Positions 1 to 10,335 of a DNA stretch of 64,000 bases are shown here, in pieces; position 1 is the first letter of the stretch, and each line of letters starts with the position of its first letter. The stretch covers positions 28,818,862 to 28,882,861 of the forward strand of contig NC_060886.1 of NCBI RefSeq assembly GCF_014805685.1, written 5' to 3'. The position numbers and the translations under genes are program-made. The DNA is from Silurus meridionalis. Its lineage: Eukaryota > Chordata > Actinopteri > Siluriformes > Siluridae. The notes below the pieces were generated by a model that did no database searches, had not been told where the DNA came from, and was given only the letters and a program-made list of their open reading frames with translations.

Positions 1-31
1 CTGGTTCACTTATTAGGCACAAAATTTACAA

Positions 32-259
32 TCATAAAGAACAAACTTTACATTCTTTACATTTATACCTTCTTAAATTCTCGCTTTGTGTATAAAGCTG
101 TTTTGCACAATGAAAATGAATTCCCTGCTGTGTCCCACTCGCTCCCAGATACGCCAATCTTTTCTCCACTTCAGTCAGAGAAGACCATTTAACCTTCAAT
201 TCGACAAACTTCTCTTTCAGATCACCAGGCAATTTCTTTCCCGAATTAGCCGAGGCCAT
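32..259 (-). pseudogene. Unidentified 75-codon coding-like fragment
   Basis: A 75-codon minus-strand frame with a natural-looking, Lys/Glu-rich composition (KLPGDLKEKFVELKVKWSS, then LTEVEKRLAYLG) and a Cys-rich end (CKECKVC). It lies downstream, on the same strand, of the coding-like fragment at 377-775, so both may derive from one old gene or element cut by the window edge. I do not recognise it. The last residues run into AT-rich sequence and may not be real coding. Confidence 0.3.
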
Positions 260-376
260 ACATCACGGCTGTCATGCAGGTTTGTACCACATCCTGATAA
301 CATGCATCCCTTCAGACAATAACAGACAGCGTTCATCGATATCGCTGACAGTGTACTTTTTTAACGTGAACGAGAA

Positions 377-775
377 TCACTCAAAGTGCTGATACCGCTT
401 CCTATTGAGGACGGGAATCGCTCGAGTGTTGATAGTGATATCAGACAGGAAGAGGTCCACAGAGCAGGTGATTCGAACCCACCTCACATCCACCACAGAG
501 TCCATAGGGCTCAACGAAGCATCAGTAATATTTCGCAAAAGTGCAGCCGGAGCGCCGCTTTGTCACACACTCTGTACAGTGCCTCTGGAGGTGCACTCGA
601 ATATGCCTGTGCAATCACTTCCTTCAGCCATTCTTCAGACAGCTGGGCTTTTTTATAGTCTTCACAAATAGCACAAACACTTGGCCAGTGACCTGACAGC
701 TTGCTGACATTTCCACATAGCACCCGAGACCCCCTCGAGCACGGGGGGATATTCTCATCTGTAACAACACATAGA
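377..775 (-). pseudogene. Unidentified coding-like fragment with a frame break
   Basis: Reading the minus strand from about 775 gives roughly 88 codons without a stop, including LSGHWPSVCAICEDYKKAQ and EEWLKEVIAQAYSSAPPEAL, ending at a TGA near 511. One shift of frame later the reading continues for about 44 codons (MDSVVDVRWVRITCSVDLF) to a TGA at 377-379. GC content is higher than in the flanks. A TTACAG just upstream could be a splice acceptor. The VDVRW stretch faintly recalls the start of a COMM domain, but the rest does not fit and I do not recognise the family. It could be a decayed exon pair, a retrocopy or a transposon reading frame. No function is proposed. Confidence 0.35.
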
Positions 776-1260
776 TTTTTGATTTGATATAATGCACAGA
801 CAGTATCGTTGGACGAAATTTAGTTTCATGACTTAAAACACCAGTTCTCTGGTCTAGTGATTGTGCCAACATAAAGTATTATACTATTTGAGAATTGAGG
901 TGAAATAAGTCGGTTGCCAAATATGTTTTTTCATCCATTCATAATAAAGAAATTATATTGATTTAGTTTGTTTTTTATACTTTTTTTTAAATAGTGACCA
1001 GAACCCAAACTTTTAACCACATATACAAAAATTAAATTATTGAGGAAATAAGGAATAACTATCTATCTATCCTCAGGGTCATGGTCACTTTTCTCCATCG
1101 TTTTTTACAAACCTCTAAATATCACCAGTGTTTGTCATTTTGTATTGATTGGGTTTTTATTTTTTTTTTTATAATGTGTCTATTCTAACTGCAAATGTAA
1201 ATTTACTCATAACAAGGAAACAAAGAACACCCAGCCATGCTAAAATGAGAAAAAAGAATG
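776..1260. other. AT-rich spacer, nothing recognised
   Basis: A/T runs only. No coding-like frame, terminal inverted repeat or SINE boxes seen. Confidence 0.5.
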
Positions 1261-1261
1261 T

Positions 1262-1350
1262 GTGGCATAGTTTTAATTGGCAACCCGAGTGGGACGATAG
1301 CCTTGGTCAAAAATTACTTGGGAAAGGAAAGACCACACGGGAATACCCCT
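1262..1350 (+). repeat. Short interspersed repeat also present at 10795-10880
   Basis: Contains TTGGCAACCCGAGTGGGACG followed by ATAGC, then a reading of the type KLLGKGKTTR. The copy near 10.8 kb reads TGGCAACCTGATTGGGACGA and then CCAAATTACT. In both copies the plus strand translates to a WQPxWDDS...KLL..KTTTR-like string, so the shared ancestor may have been coding. Family unknown. Confidence 0.5.
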
Positions 1351-1621
1351 GCCTAGTTCCAAAAAAAGTAAAACTCATTGAAGCTTGTCACTTGTACTCG
1401 ACGTCAAAAAGTCTTGGAAGTGTGAAGGACATCAAATCAAACCAGAAAATGTAATTCCACTTCAGTCTGACTCAACAATTGATCAAGAGCATGTTTGCAT
1501 TGATGAATTGTTTGTTGAACATCTCCAGAGCTGAGAACCCAAAGCCCAACAGGTAAAGTTCTGATAATGTAAATTATGTTGATGTGAATTGTAATTTAGG
1601 TGCCTTGTCTTGTGTAAAAAG

Positions 1622-2015
1622 TGCGCTGATCAGATGTAACATTGACATAATAAGTTGAGCAGTGAAGTGAAGAACATTGATCTTTTTGTGGGTGAAAAAT
1701 ATTTATTAGGCAGCAAGTGAACATTTTGTCCTCAAACTTGTTAAAAGCAGGAGAAATGGTCCAGCGTAAGGATTTGAGCAAGTTTTACAAATGAATGATG
1801 TCTGGGTCAAAGCATCTCCAAACCTGCAGCTCTTGTGGGCTGTTCCCAGTCAGCAGTGGTCAGTATCTATCAAAAGTAGTTCAAGAGAGGAACAGTGGTG
1901 ACCAGGGTCGTGGGCGGCCGATGCTCATTGAGGAGCGAAAGTTGGCCCGTATGGTCCGATCCAACAGATGAGCTCCTGGAGCTGAAATTGTTGAAGAAGT
2001 AAATGCTGTTAGTCA
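1622..2015 (+). mobile_element. Tc1-like DNA transposon, 5' fragment
   Basis: The left part of a widespread teleost Tc1-like element. A decayed terminal repeat (CTGATCAG...) is followed by AGGCAGCAAGTGAACATTTT and by the transposase start region, with GTCAAAGCATCTCCAAA, then CTGCAGCTCTTGTGGGCTGT and CAGTGGTCAGTATCTATC. Translation would give the N-terminal helix-turn-helix (paired-like) DNA-binding half, now with stops and indels. The catalytic DDE half and the right end are missing; the sequence breaks off after AATGCTGTT. The same family occurs at 18727-19192 and 44600-44826. Confidence 0.85.
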
Positions 2016-2027
2016 TAATGGTATGTA

Positions 2028-2510
2028 TCTTCTTCTTTCAGCTGCTCCCATTAGTGGTTGCCACAGCGGATCATCCGTCTCCATGCCACCATGTCCTCTA
2101 CATCTGCCTCTTTCACACCAACTACCAGTATGTCTTTCCTCACCACATCCATATACCTTCTCCTTGGTCTTCCTCTTTTCCTCCTATCTGGTGGCTCCAT
2201 CCTCAGCATTCTCCTACTGATATACCCCATGTCCCTCCTCTGCACATGTCCAAACCATCTCAATCTCCCTCACCTTGTCTCCAAAACATCCTACATGCGC
2301 TGTCCCTTTAATAAACTCATTTCTAATCCTGTCCATCATCATCACTCCCAACGAAAACCTCAACATCTTCAGCTCTGCTACCTCCAGCTCCACCTTTTGT
2401 CTTTTACTCAATGCCACTGTCTCTAAACCATACATCATCTCAGGTCTCACCACAGTCCTATAAACTCTCCCTTTCATTCTTGCAGATACTCTTCTATCAC
2501 AAATCATCAT
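2028..2510 (-). mobile_element. RTE-like LINE, 3' end with reverse transcriptase C-terminus
   Basis: The minus strand encodes a decayed reverse transcriptase C-terminal region: CDRRVSARMKGRVYRTVVRP, then MMYGLE, KMLRF, a frameshift, and MRWFGHVQRRDMGYISRRML with RRKRGRPRRRYMD. The RWFGHV..R and GRPxRRWxD-type strings are characteristic of RTE-class and related elements. The 3' end, read from about 2080 down to 2030, has the tail CCGCTGTGGCAACCACTAAT then GGGAGCAGC and GAAAGAAGAA. 5' truncated, as is usual for LINEs, and clearly dead. A second, shorter copy of this 3' end is at 51726-51930, and the SINE at 46315-46520 shares the tail. The exact clade is my inference. Confidence 0.8.
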
Positions 2511-3002
2511 AATGATATGCAATGATTGGTGTAATTTAAGGTCAAATACGTGAAACAAAACACCAAAAATAACTAGACAAAGGAACATGACCTGAACCCA
2601 GACTAATGGCAACCATAGGAAAGACTCATATGAGATTTGTGATATTGTACATTTGCGGCATATTGTAGTGCAAGGTAAGTCTTTATACGAGGGTTTAGTC
2701 GCTGTGAATGTAATATATAGACGAAATAACCCTGACATGGTTCAGTGAGTGCAATGGCTGATGGGAAACATACAGAAGTCTCTTAATGACATATCTAGAC
2801 AATGCAGTATTGTTTTAAAGTGCTGCTGGACATATTCAGTTAATTCTATGATTAAAAAAACTAATTACACACAATCGCACAATAGATTTTATTATACCGA
2901 GAATATCGTTTGCATGACTTGAGCAAAGAATGATAAATGCGTTTCTTTCACGTTCTTTTTCTCCACGGTGATGGATAACTATTAAGTATTCTATTTATTT
3001 AG
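2511..3002. other. AT-rich spacer, nothing recognised
   Basis: No coding-like frame or known repeat recognised. The minus strand stays open for some distance beyond the LINE, but composition and lack of motifs argue against coding. Confidence 0.45.
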
Positions 3003-3576
3003 TAACAGAGTACAATTTAGACAAGCAAGAAGCGATAAAACCAATTAGAATGGCAATTTATTTTCATTTATTTCAAGTAGCGCTCTGGGGTGTTGGTAAT
3101 TCATTTGAAATGAGTTTGTCATACAAAATTAATTTTGGCACTTGTTTTATGTGAGATATATGATATAAAAAAAATATTTCGGATCTGGGTTTTTTTGGAC
3201 ATTTTTGGATGATGTAGCGCATAAAACTTTTTTTTTTTTTTTTTTATTTTTATAATTTATAGTAATGGTATTATATGCCATATTATATATACGTATGCAC
3301 ATTAAAGTTTTTTTATTCATTTATTTTTTATAATTGCAATATTAACAGTAACAGAAAACAATAAAACTAATTAAAAGCGCAATTTATTTTCATTTATTTC
3401 TAGTAGTGCTCTGGGGTGTTTGTTATTAATTTGAAATGGATTTGTTAAAAAAAAAAAAAATTGTCACTTGTTTTTTATTATATAAAAGTTCGGATTTTTA
3501 TGGCTTTTTCAGACATTTCTAGATCTAACTGTAATTTTTTTATTATTCTTATTATCATTTAATGTATTATTATTAA

Positions 3577-3630
<54 letters not shown>

Positions 3631-3830
3631 GTGGCATATTATATATAAGCACATTTCTCTCGCAATTTTAGCAGTAACAAGAAGCAAGAAAAACAATTAG
3701 AATGGCAATTTATTTCCATTAGTTTCAAGTAGCGTTCTGGGGGTGTCATAATAGTAATTCATTTGAAATAATTTTGTCATAAATTAATTCTGCCTCCTGC
3801 TTTATCTGAAATACTGTAAATAAGCGAAGA
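3003..3830 (+). repeat. Degenerate tandem repeat, about 2.5 copies of a ~330 bp unit
   Basis: Three direct copies begin near 3003, 3345 and 3671. Each carries GTAACA..., AATTTATTT(T/C)CATT, AGTAG(C/T)G(C/T)TCTGGGG and ATT(C/A)ATTTGAAAT in the same order. Copies 1 and 2 continue with CACTTGTTTT and TTCGGAT. Copies 1-2 and 2-3 are also joined by GCCATATTATATAT/GGCATATTATATATAAGC before the next unit. The third copy stops about halfway. Units differ by many substitutions and indels, so this is an old array. I do not recognise the unit as a named satellite. Confidence 0.8.
3571..3629 (+). repeat. (ATT)n microsatellite
   Basis: Nearly perfect TTA/ATT trinucleotide run, lying inside the second unit of the ~330 bp tandem repeat. 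Confidence 0.95.
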
Positions 3831-3909
3831 AAGGTTTGTGAACGTAAGATTCGAATGTGCATTCCAAACATCATAATCTGCATTTTGTCCCTTTTTGCTT
3901 TCATAATAA

Positions 3910-4075
3910 TCTCTGGAAAGAGGATCCATTTTTGGATTGTGCTTGTGGAGATTTATGGGGTTTCATTCAGCCACAAGGGTATTAGTAAAGTAGTGAGGTA
4001 GGTTGAGGAGAGGAGGCCTGGGTCTGAGCTCTATAGCAGGCACCTCAAGATCTTCCACTAAAACCCAATGTAAAT
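3910..4075 (+). mobile_element. MITE-like element (family A), internal fragment
   Basis: Shows the family-A order: GTGCTTGTGGAGATTTATGG, TTCATTCAGCCACAAGGGTA, TTAGTAAAGT, GGAGGCCTGGG, GAGCTCTATAGCAGGC and CAAGATCTTCCACT. Terminal repeats are absent. Other copies in the window, such as 41845-42195 and 63385-63815, end in a Tc1/mariner-like ATATAGTGTA, so family A is probably a non-autonomous Tc1-type element. Confidence 0.7.
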
Positions 4076-4149
4076 ATATATATGTATGGTGTTAGCAAAA
4101 ATGCGTCCTGTATTAGCATTAGCATTACAGGCACATTGTGTCTATAAAT

Positions 4150-4775
4150 CGTGTCGATCTAAGGTTTCTGCTCCAGCATCTGACGACAAAGCCGATCCTA
4201 GCCTAAATTAAGCCCGAGTTTGGCCGAGTTTGCTTTAATTAGGAGAAACGCGGCGTGATTACGCTCCGACTGCATTTCCTGTAAGCAGGCAATGTTTTAT
4301 TCATGCATTTATCTCAAAGCCTCGTATCTCATCCGGCCCTCGTTTCTTTCTCGCTTTATTTTTCTTTTTTCTTGGATTTCTTGTTTGGCTAAAACAGGAA
4401 AAAAGGGGAGAAAGTGTAGGATCTGGGAGATCGAGGGCTGATGGAAAGGTTTGCATTTGAGGTGTGATAAGTATACATGCAGGAGATTAGGAGGTGTTAT
4501 CTCCACGCTGTGCGAGTGTGTATGTATAGTATACAGGCTTTAAATAACTTCGTGTGGAAAAAAGTCCCAATGTCAATACAATCAGACTCTGCCAGAGTGG
4601 GTTTTATGAAGAAAAGACAACATTGGGGGTGTATTTCCTATTAAAGCGCTATTAATAAAATTTACATTTTTGCTACTTAGCCTGATGCTCCATTATGGTG
4701 CTAGCTTTCAGCCTTTCCCTCCATCCTGTACAGCTAGTGCTTTTGAGATTTTTGGTAGAGGAAGAGAGAGAAAAA

Positions 4776-4818
<43 letters not shown>

Positions 4819-4895
4819 CAAAAAGAAAGAGACTTGACATTGATGGACAGTTAGCTTGTGTAGAGCCGAGATTATTGGGAGAAATGTCATTGTAT
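4150..4895 (+). repeat. Duplicated block, copy A (partner at 7395-7985)
   Basis: Two anchors match copy B. At 4226 TTTGCTTTAATTAG, CTGCATTTCCTGT and ATGTTTTATTCATG; at 4834 TTGACATTGATGGA followed by AGCTT, ATTATTG and GAAAT. The order and strand agree, with offsets of about 3.25 and 3.10 kb. The middle differs by indels and by the GA microsatellite in this copy. There are no terminal repeats or coding-like frames. It resembles duplicated non-coding sequence more than a transposon, but an unrecognised repeat family is possible. Confidence 0.65.
4781..4815 (+). repeat. (AG)n microsatellite
   Basis: About 17 AG units, lying in duplicated block A and absent from block B. Confidence 0.95.
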
Positions 4896-5489
4896 GTGAC
4901 AAGCGCCTTCTATTTTCAATGATTTTGCATCATTGTACTGTGTGCACACAATTTCCCCGAAGTAGGCAGCTGGATAATATTGCCTTTTCCATCCTCACTA
5001 TTAATTAAAGCCTCGGCCTTGACTCATAATATAAAAATACAACTTCTTGACAAGTTTTAAATATACAGTAGCTGCGGTTAGAATGTGGTGTTCCATCAAG
5101 TGCTATAGAACATGGTTGAAACTAATGAAATAAACGAAAGATCTTAGGAAATGGTAAAGTTCTTTGCGTGAAACTTGATGAAAGGTTTGAATCGATACAA
5201 AGAAAATTTTTTGATGAGATCTCAGCCACTTTCATTTTCAATAGCGAAGGAAGACGGTTGTACTCTGGTGCCACCATGAATAATATGAATTCACTCCTCG
5301 GGTGCATCTGTGGAGGATCGGGTCTACATTAGTGACAGGAAGCTCACTTCTATGGGGATCTGCTATTTACATACAGAACTTTTGGGATGTGCCCTTCTGA
5401 CAACTGACCTTCTGGGTTCTTCTCACTAATTCTCACGTACTTCTAGGATTTGGGAAAAAATTACCATACACTTACGTCACATTTTTGCA
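4896..5489. other. Unique AT-rich spacer
   Basis: No supported gene or repeat. Short open frames here lack any recognisable motif. Confidence 0.45.
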
Positions 5490-5615
5490 GCTACTTTAAT
5501 GGTGGGGAAACACTGGCATCTCACAGCTCAAAGGTTCCAGGTGCTTGGGTTAATCTCTGTGTGAGGTTTTTGCATGTTTTTCCTGTTTCCAGATTTCCTC
5601 CATATGCAACATTAC
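5490..5615 (+). mobile_element. Decayed fish repeat of the CCTCACAGCTC...TTTGCATGTT type
   Basis: A weak but ordered match to a common teleost repeat: CATCTCACAGCTC, AAAGGTTCCAG, TGTGTGAGG, TTTTTGCATGTTTTTCCTGT and GATTTCCTCC. Heavily mutated. The family is often annotated as tRNA-like or as part of a DNA element, so I leave the class open. Confidence 0.45.
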
Positions 5616-6578
5616 CCCACGTTTGCCCATTTCTCAGTTTGTTCTTTAAGCCCTTTTATATGGTGCTCAATCTCCATTCCTATTTGCAACAATGGTCACA
5701 AGTGAAGGAATAAGATGTCGAAATGGGCCGGTCCTTCTGCAACATTGCTGATCTTATTCTCTGCCAAGGCATTTGACGTTGCAGGAGAGTTTTAGATTAG
5801 AACTGAGAGGAACCATGGTAGGTGGGTATTTCTTAAAGATACCAAGCAGCTTATTAGGGTTGAATATAGGAAGCCACGCAAAATTTTTCCACTTCAACAG
5901 ATTTCAATATCTTCATGGAAAATCATATTTGAGCAAAAGTATAGATAGCTTATTGCAAAAAGTTCAAAATCAATTCCAATATGACTCGAATAAATAATCT
6001 TCAAATGTAAAGTAACGAAAAGTAAATCATTTTGGATAAAACAAAACCAATGATTCAGGTTTGATTTGTGATTTGATGTGATCTAAGTCTCAAAGAGGGG
6101 ACATTTTCCTTTATTTCAATCCAACAAACACTGGTTCTCGAAGTCTAAATTTGGCCTGAAAATGAGGCCAGCGGTGCTAAAAAGTCACTCCTAGGCAGCA
6201 GATGCGGGTCGGGGAGTGTTTAGCCTTAATAACGTTTTTAACAGAGGTAAAAATGTAACTGGTAACCATCAATTAAAATAAACTGAAGCAAAAAAGTACA
6301 TCTATTGAATGATGAATGTGGTTGAGTAGAGCCTAAAAGTTATATGAAGTACAGTAATGAAGTACATTTACACCACTGGGTTTTAGGTCTCCTTGTTGAA
6401 GTAAAATCGAAAAACTGTATGCAATTGAAAGTGTCTCCAACAGTTTAGGAAGTAGAACCTATGCCTGGAAAAGTTGGATATCCCAATATTTTGTCCTTAT
6501 AGTGTAAGTGGAATTGGTGCACAATATAAGCAGATGTGTTGATTTAATGCCAGTTTGTTAATACAGAAAGAACTAGTA
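5616..6578. other. Unique spacer, nothing recognised
   Basis: Mixed AT-rich sequence with no coding-like frame, terminal repeats or SINE boxes that I can support. Confidence 0.4.
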
Positions 6579-7037
6579 GTTTAGAACAGCGGTCCCCAAC
6601 CTTTTTGGCACCACGGACCGTCGGACAATATTTTCACGGACCGGCCTTTAACGTGTGACGGATAAATACAACAAAATAAAATAATACGACCATATTTTCT
6701 AAATATAATAATAAACGTGAATCCACTGTTGTTGTTTGTTCATTTTGCAGGCTTGGGGGTTTGAATTTAGCGGTAATGTATTATGTGTTAGCGGCCGGAG
6801 CCCCTTTAAGAAGGTAGCGGATGGAGGTAAGACTTGTGTCCGAGGCATCATGACATGCATCAAGAGTGAGTCATAGACAGATGTGGCGGAGGGAATCCGG
6901 TCATTTTCCAAAATAAAACCATTCAGAATCTCATAATAAATAAAATGGAAATAATGTAAGTTATGTATTCTTTCTGTGCGGCCCGGTAACAATTGACCCA
7001 CGGACCGGCCCGGGGGTTGGGGACCACTGGTTTAAAA
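6579..7037 (+). mobile_element. Non-autonomous hAT transposon with 8-bp target duplication
   Basis: The 443 bp body spans 6587-7029. It starts CAGCGGTCCCCAACCTTTTT and ends GGTTGGGGACCACTG, an imperfect terminal inverted repeat of the Charlie-like hAT type. Inside, both ends carry CACGGACCG. The flanks are GTTTAGAA (6579-6586) and GTTTAAAA (7030-7037), an 8-bp duplication with one mismatch, as expected for hAT insertion. No transposase is encoded. A shorter relative lies at 55830-55982. Confidence 0.92.
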
Positions 7038-7394
7038 GACCAAATCATGTTGGCAAGGGGAAATTTAGCATACAGCATGGATCTTACAGATGAATTGGGA
7101 ACCGAAATGTGCTTGGGGTCCCTTTTAAGAAGATAGAATCTGTAGATATAGAAGCCTGGAAAATGGATGAATGAATGAATGGACGGATGGAAGTAGGGAA
7201 TTTTTAAGCCTTCTTTTAAGTCTAGCCCCTCACACATTACATCCACACTGAATCTTTGCCTGAGCTCGATCTCATAACCATAATATCCGCACGTACATGA
7301 TTGCACATGCCTACGATTCGCAAACGTGCCATATTTTTCAGCAGGCTTTGTTTTGTTTTTTTGTTGTTTTTTTTGAAGAACTTCTCCTTAATCA

Positions 7395-7985
7395 TTTCCA
7401 AAGGATGCGATTTGCTTTCCAGCACCCGCTGAAGCGAAGTTCTGTTTAAGCTCTTCAGTGTTCAGACAAGTGTTTGCTTTAATTAGAACGAATGCGATGC
7501 GATTAAACTCCAACTGCATTTCCTGTGAGCGGCGCATGTTTTATTCATGGCATCCTCCAGCAGCACCTCGTCCTCCCTCCAGCACTCTTTTTTTCTTCTC
7601 TCTTTTTGCTTTTTTACCCCCTGCTCTTTTTATAAAAAAAAATCTAAAAAATGGAAAAAATGATGGACAGATAAATATCCTGTTCGGTTTGTATTGTTTG
7701 TAGGTATGATAGATGCTAGTTAAGGATATTAGATATAAGGTGTGTGTGCATTCTACATCCTTGCGATCGCTTCTAATTATTGGAAATCGATCGTAGTATT
7801 GCGTTAAACAATACACAAAGCTAATTTGATCGCTGTAATCTGTATGCTGTAATCATGGCTTAACGTTTTAACCAGTAGATCATAGAAAACAGAAAAAAGG
7901 GACAAAGAGAACGGTGTAGTTCATTTGCTTGACATTGATGGATAGCTGGCTTATATAAAGCGCTTATTATTGAAGAAATAAAAAT
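7395..7985 (+). repeat. Duplicated block, copy B (partner at 4150-4895)
   Basis: Carries TTTGCTTTAATTAG at 7474, CTGCATTTCCTGTGAGC, ATGTTTTATTCATGG, and at 7929 TTGACATTGATGGATAGCTG with ATTATTG and GAAATAA, all in the same order as copy A. The first ~85 bp after 7474 is the best-preserved part, and a TC-rich tract follows it in both copies. Confidence 0.65.
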
Positions 7986-8580
7986 GCTAGAAGAGTCAAT
8001 AAATATTATGGGGACTGGGTCAATGGACCTCTTTAAATACATTTTTAGTTTTTTTAACTTATTTTTTTCACATTTGATAGCAAGATTCACCTTCTTTTAT
8101 TGTAAATACTGTTGTTAGCTACCCAAAGTTCACGAGAAGATTTGCGTCTGTGAGCTCAAATGGGTCAAAAGTGCTTCTGTTTTTCTGAAAGGATCCAAAG
8201 GGGTCGAAAGGAACGTGAATTGGTATGTAAACTAAAGATTTGTATCTCCATAACTGAGCCCTGAGGCATGTTATATTTCTGAGGCTTATAACTAAAGCAA
8301 CTAAAGCATGTTATATTGAATATCTTTGTGCTAAATTTTTTTTTTTACATTTCTAGAATTTAGTTTACATTTTGGGTTACTGAGTGTAAACGATTATTAA
8401 TAATTTGTGAATTCCATATAGTTCACGTTGGCATGGTGAAAGTCGGCAAAAAAAGTTAATGCAACATAATAGCATCAGTAAAAAGATATATATTTATATA
8501 ATTATCAGTAGATACACTGCTATACATTTATTATTTACAAAGTGACCAATCATTTTCATTAATATTTTATATGTAGAGTA
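7986..8580. other. AT-rich spacer
   Basis: Poly-T tracts and AT-rich sequence only; no supported feature. Confidence 0.45.
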
Positions 8581-8582
8581 GA

Positions 8583-8765
8583 AAATGACGTGTCACCACA
8601 CTAAGGAGACCGAGGCGTGTCCTGAGAGTCACAGAATACAGATTAACATGGCAGACGTAGAGCTTGATTGGATTGCATTGCATTGAATCGCATTGTGTTG
8701 AATCGACTCGAATTCGGATCACATGTAGGGGTGAATCGTTTCGCATCGAATCGTTAACAAGGGGG
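8583..8765 (+). mobile_element. hAT-like element (family C), internally deleted
   Basis: Begins with GGAGACCGAGGCGTGTCCTG, AGAGTCAC and ATTAACATGGCAGACGTAGA, then jumps directly to a right-end region of repeated ATTGCATTGAATCGCATTG-type motifs and GGGGTGAATCG. The copy at 58432-58790 has an extra middle part between these ends, so this copy has lost it. ATGGCAGA(G/C)GTAGAGCT could be an old start codon (MAEVEL), but no transposase is left. Assignment to hAT is an inference. Confidence 0.6.
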
Positions 8766-8916
8766 AAAAAAAATCTATTATATATATAGTTGATTGATGA
8801 TTATATGGTAAATTGTCTATTCGAGCAATTGATTTATATTTACTTAGTCAAAAAATAGACAAATAGTAATTGCTGAATATGAGTCGGAGCAAATCCAGAA
8901 GCCCACTGTAGGGTCA

Positions 8917-8919
<3 letters not shown>

Positions 8920-8966
<47 letters not shown>
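8920..8966 (+). repeat. (TA)n microsatellite
   Basis: Uninterrupted TA dinucleotides. Confidence 0.95.
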
Positions 8967-8967
<1 letters not shown>

Positions 8968-9139
8968 CTATAGACATTTTATAGTGGTATAAGGTGCTTT
9001 TTTAGAATAAAGTCATTTCAGAAAATGAATAAAAAAGATTTCATATATCTGAATCTCATTTATTACCAATTTAAGAGCCATAATCAAATCAGGACATGAA
9101 GTATCTCTTAGGCTAAGCTATTTTTAATACACCTAATAC

Positions 9140-9430
9140 CCAATGCAATCAGCATTAGCTCTCGCTTATGCAAATCGCCCATCTGCTTCAGGGAGTCCAT
9201 TGTAGAATTAGAAACGACAGAGTCCATTGAGGGCCTTATCGCTCGTGTTCTTCGCCGGTTGAAAGCGCCTGCTCATTTCCTCATCTTTAATGGTGAATGG
9301 GACTTGAAGGTCTATGAAGCATCAATGGCTGCCATTTTGGCACCCTCATGATCTAAAGGAGACGTATTATTTCACTTGGCATCGTTAAACAGGAAACAAA
9401 AAGAAATCTGCCGCGGTTGAACTCAAGTGT
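9140..9430 (+). promoter_or_regulatory. Candidate conserved non-coding element
   Basis: Not repetitive within the window, balanced composition, and rich in short motifs typical of vertebrate enhancers (CAGCATTAGCT, TTATGCAAAT octamer-like, CTTTAATGG). No coding frame. The call rests on appearance only. Confidence 0.25.
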
Positions 9431-9859
9431 GACAAATTAGGATGTTTAAGACAGGAAGGGAATGTCATGAAAATGGTGGCATCTGAGGTAACAAGTGTTA
9501 GTAACGATGTCAAGAACACGATAAATCTTTCTAATAAATGTTTATGAGAGGAAGTTTCGCATGGGTTCCTGCATTCTGTGTATAAAATGCTATTTTGTTA
9601 TTATTGTCTTTGCCAGTTGAACAGATAGCAATTAAACATAAAGAACTTTTTTTCAGTGTCGATTTATGGCTGAATTTTTATGAAGTCCAAAACCTTATTA
9701 AAAAGGGGCTTGTAAAGAAAACTACTCTGGGGTACAAAAGTCTGAAGGTAATGTCTAGGTAGCATTCAAAGGTGTTCGCAATGAAAATATAAAATTCACT
9801 ATAATCATAATAATAAATCTACTGAAAAAATGACTTTTTATATACAGTATTTTATATAT

Positions 9860-9863
<4 letters not shown>

Positions 9864-9924
<61 letters not shown>
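9864..9924 (+). repeat. (TA)n microsatellite
   Basis: TA run of about 30 units, directly beside the family-C hAT-like copy on the minus strand. Confidence 0.95.
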
Positions 9925-9927
<3 letters not shown>

Positions 9928-9929
9928 CA

Positions 9930-10150
9930 ATTTAATTTCTTTATTTCAGACAGACCATAAATACAACTTTTGTTTTTTTCAGAAGTGTTTTGTAGTGCAA
10001 AAAAAAAATTATTAAATAAAATAAGATCAGATGTTCTTTTCTTATTCTGTTTTCAGGAAATCACAGCTCTACCTCTGCCATGTTAATCTCTCTTCTATGT
10101 GACTCTCAGGACACGCCTCGGTCTCCGTAGTGTTGCAATACGTCATATTC
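9930..10150 (-). mobile_element. hAT-like element (family C), 5' half
   Basis: Read on the minus strand from 10138: GGAGACCGAGGCGTGTCCTG, AGAGTCAC, ATTAACATGGCAGAGGTAGA, then TTTGCACTACAAA and AGTTGTATTT, matching the copy at 58432 almost base for base in order. The right end is replaced by the TA array. It is inverted relative to the copy at 8583, with about 1.3 kb between them. Confidence 0.7.
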
Positions 10151-10335
10151 GCGTTCTCAGAGAATTAAGAAACAGTTTAGCAAGGAGAAATCAATCTACC
10201 TAGAAAATGTTGGTAAAAAATGAATGGTCAAATTATTCATCTTTATTAAAAACGTATACATTACATATAAAATAATAATACTGTGCAAATAAACATTAGC
10301 ACAGTATTAGTCAGTTAGTTATATTTTTTTTATAT

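Noticed and set aside
2051..2426. Pro/Ser/Leu-rich plus-strand frames near 2.0-2.4 kb
   Set aside because: Antisense shadow of the RTE-like reverse transcriptase.
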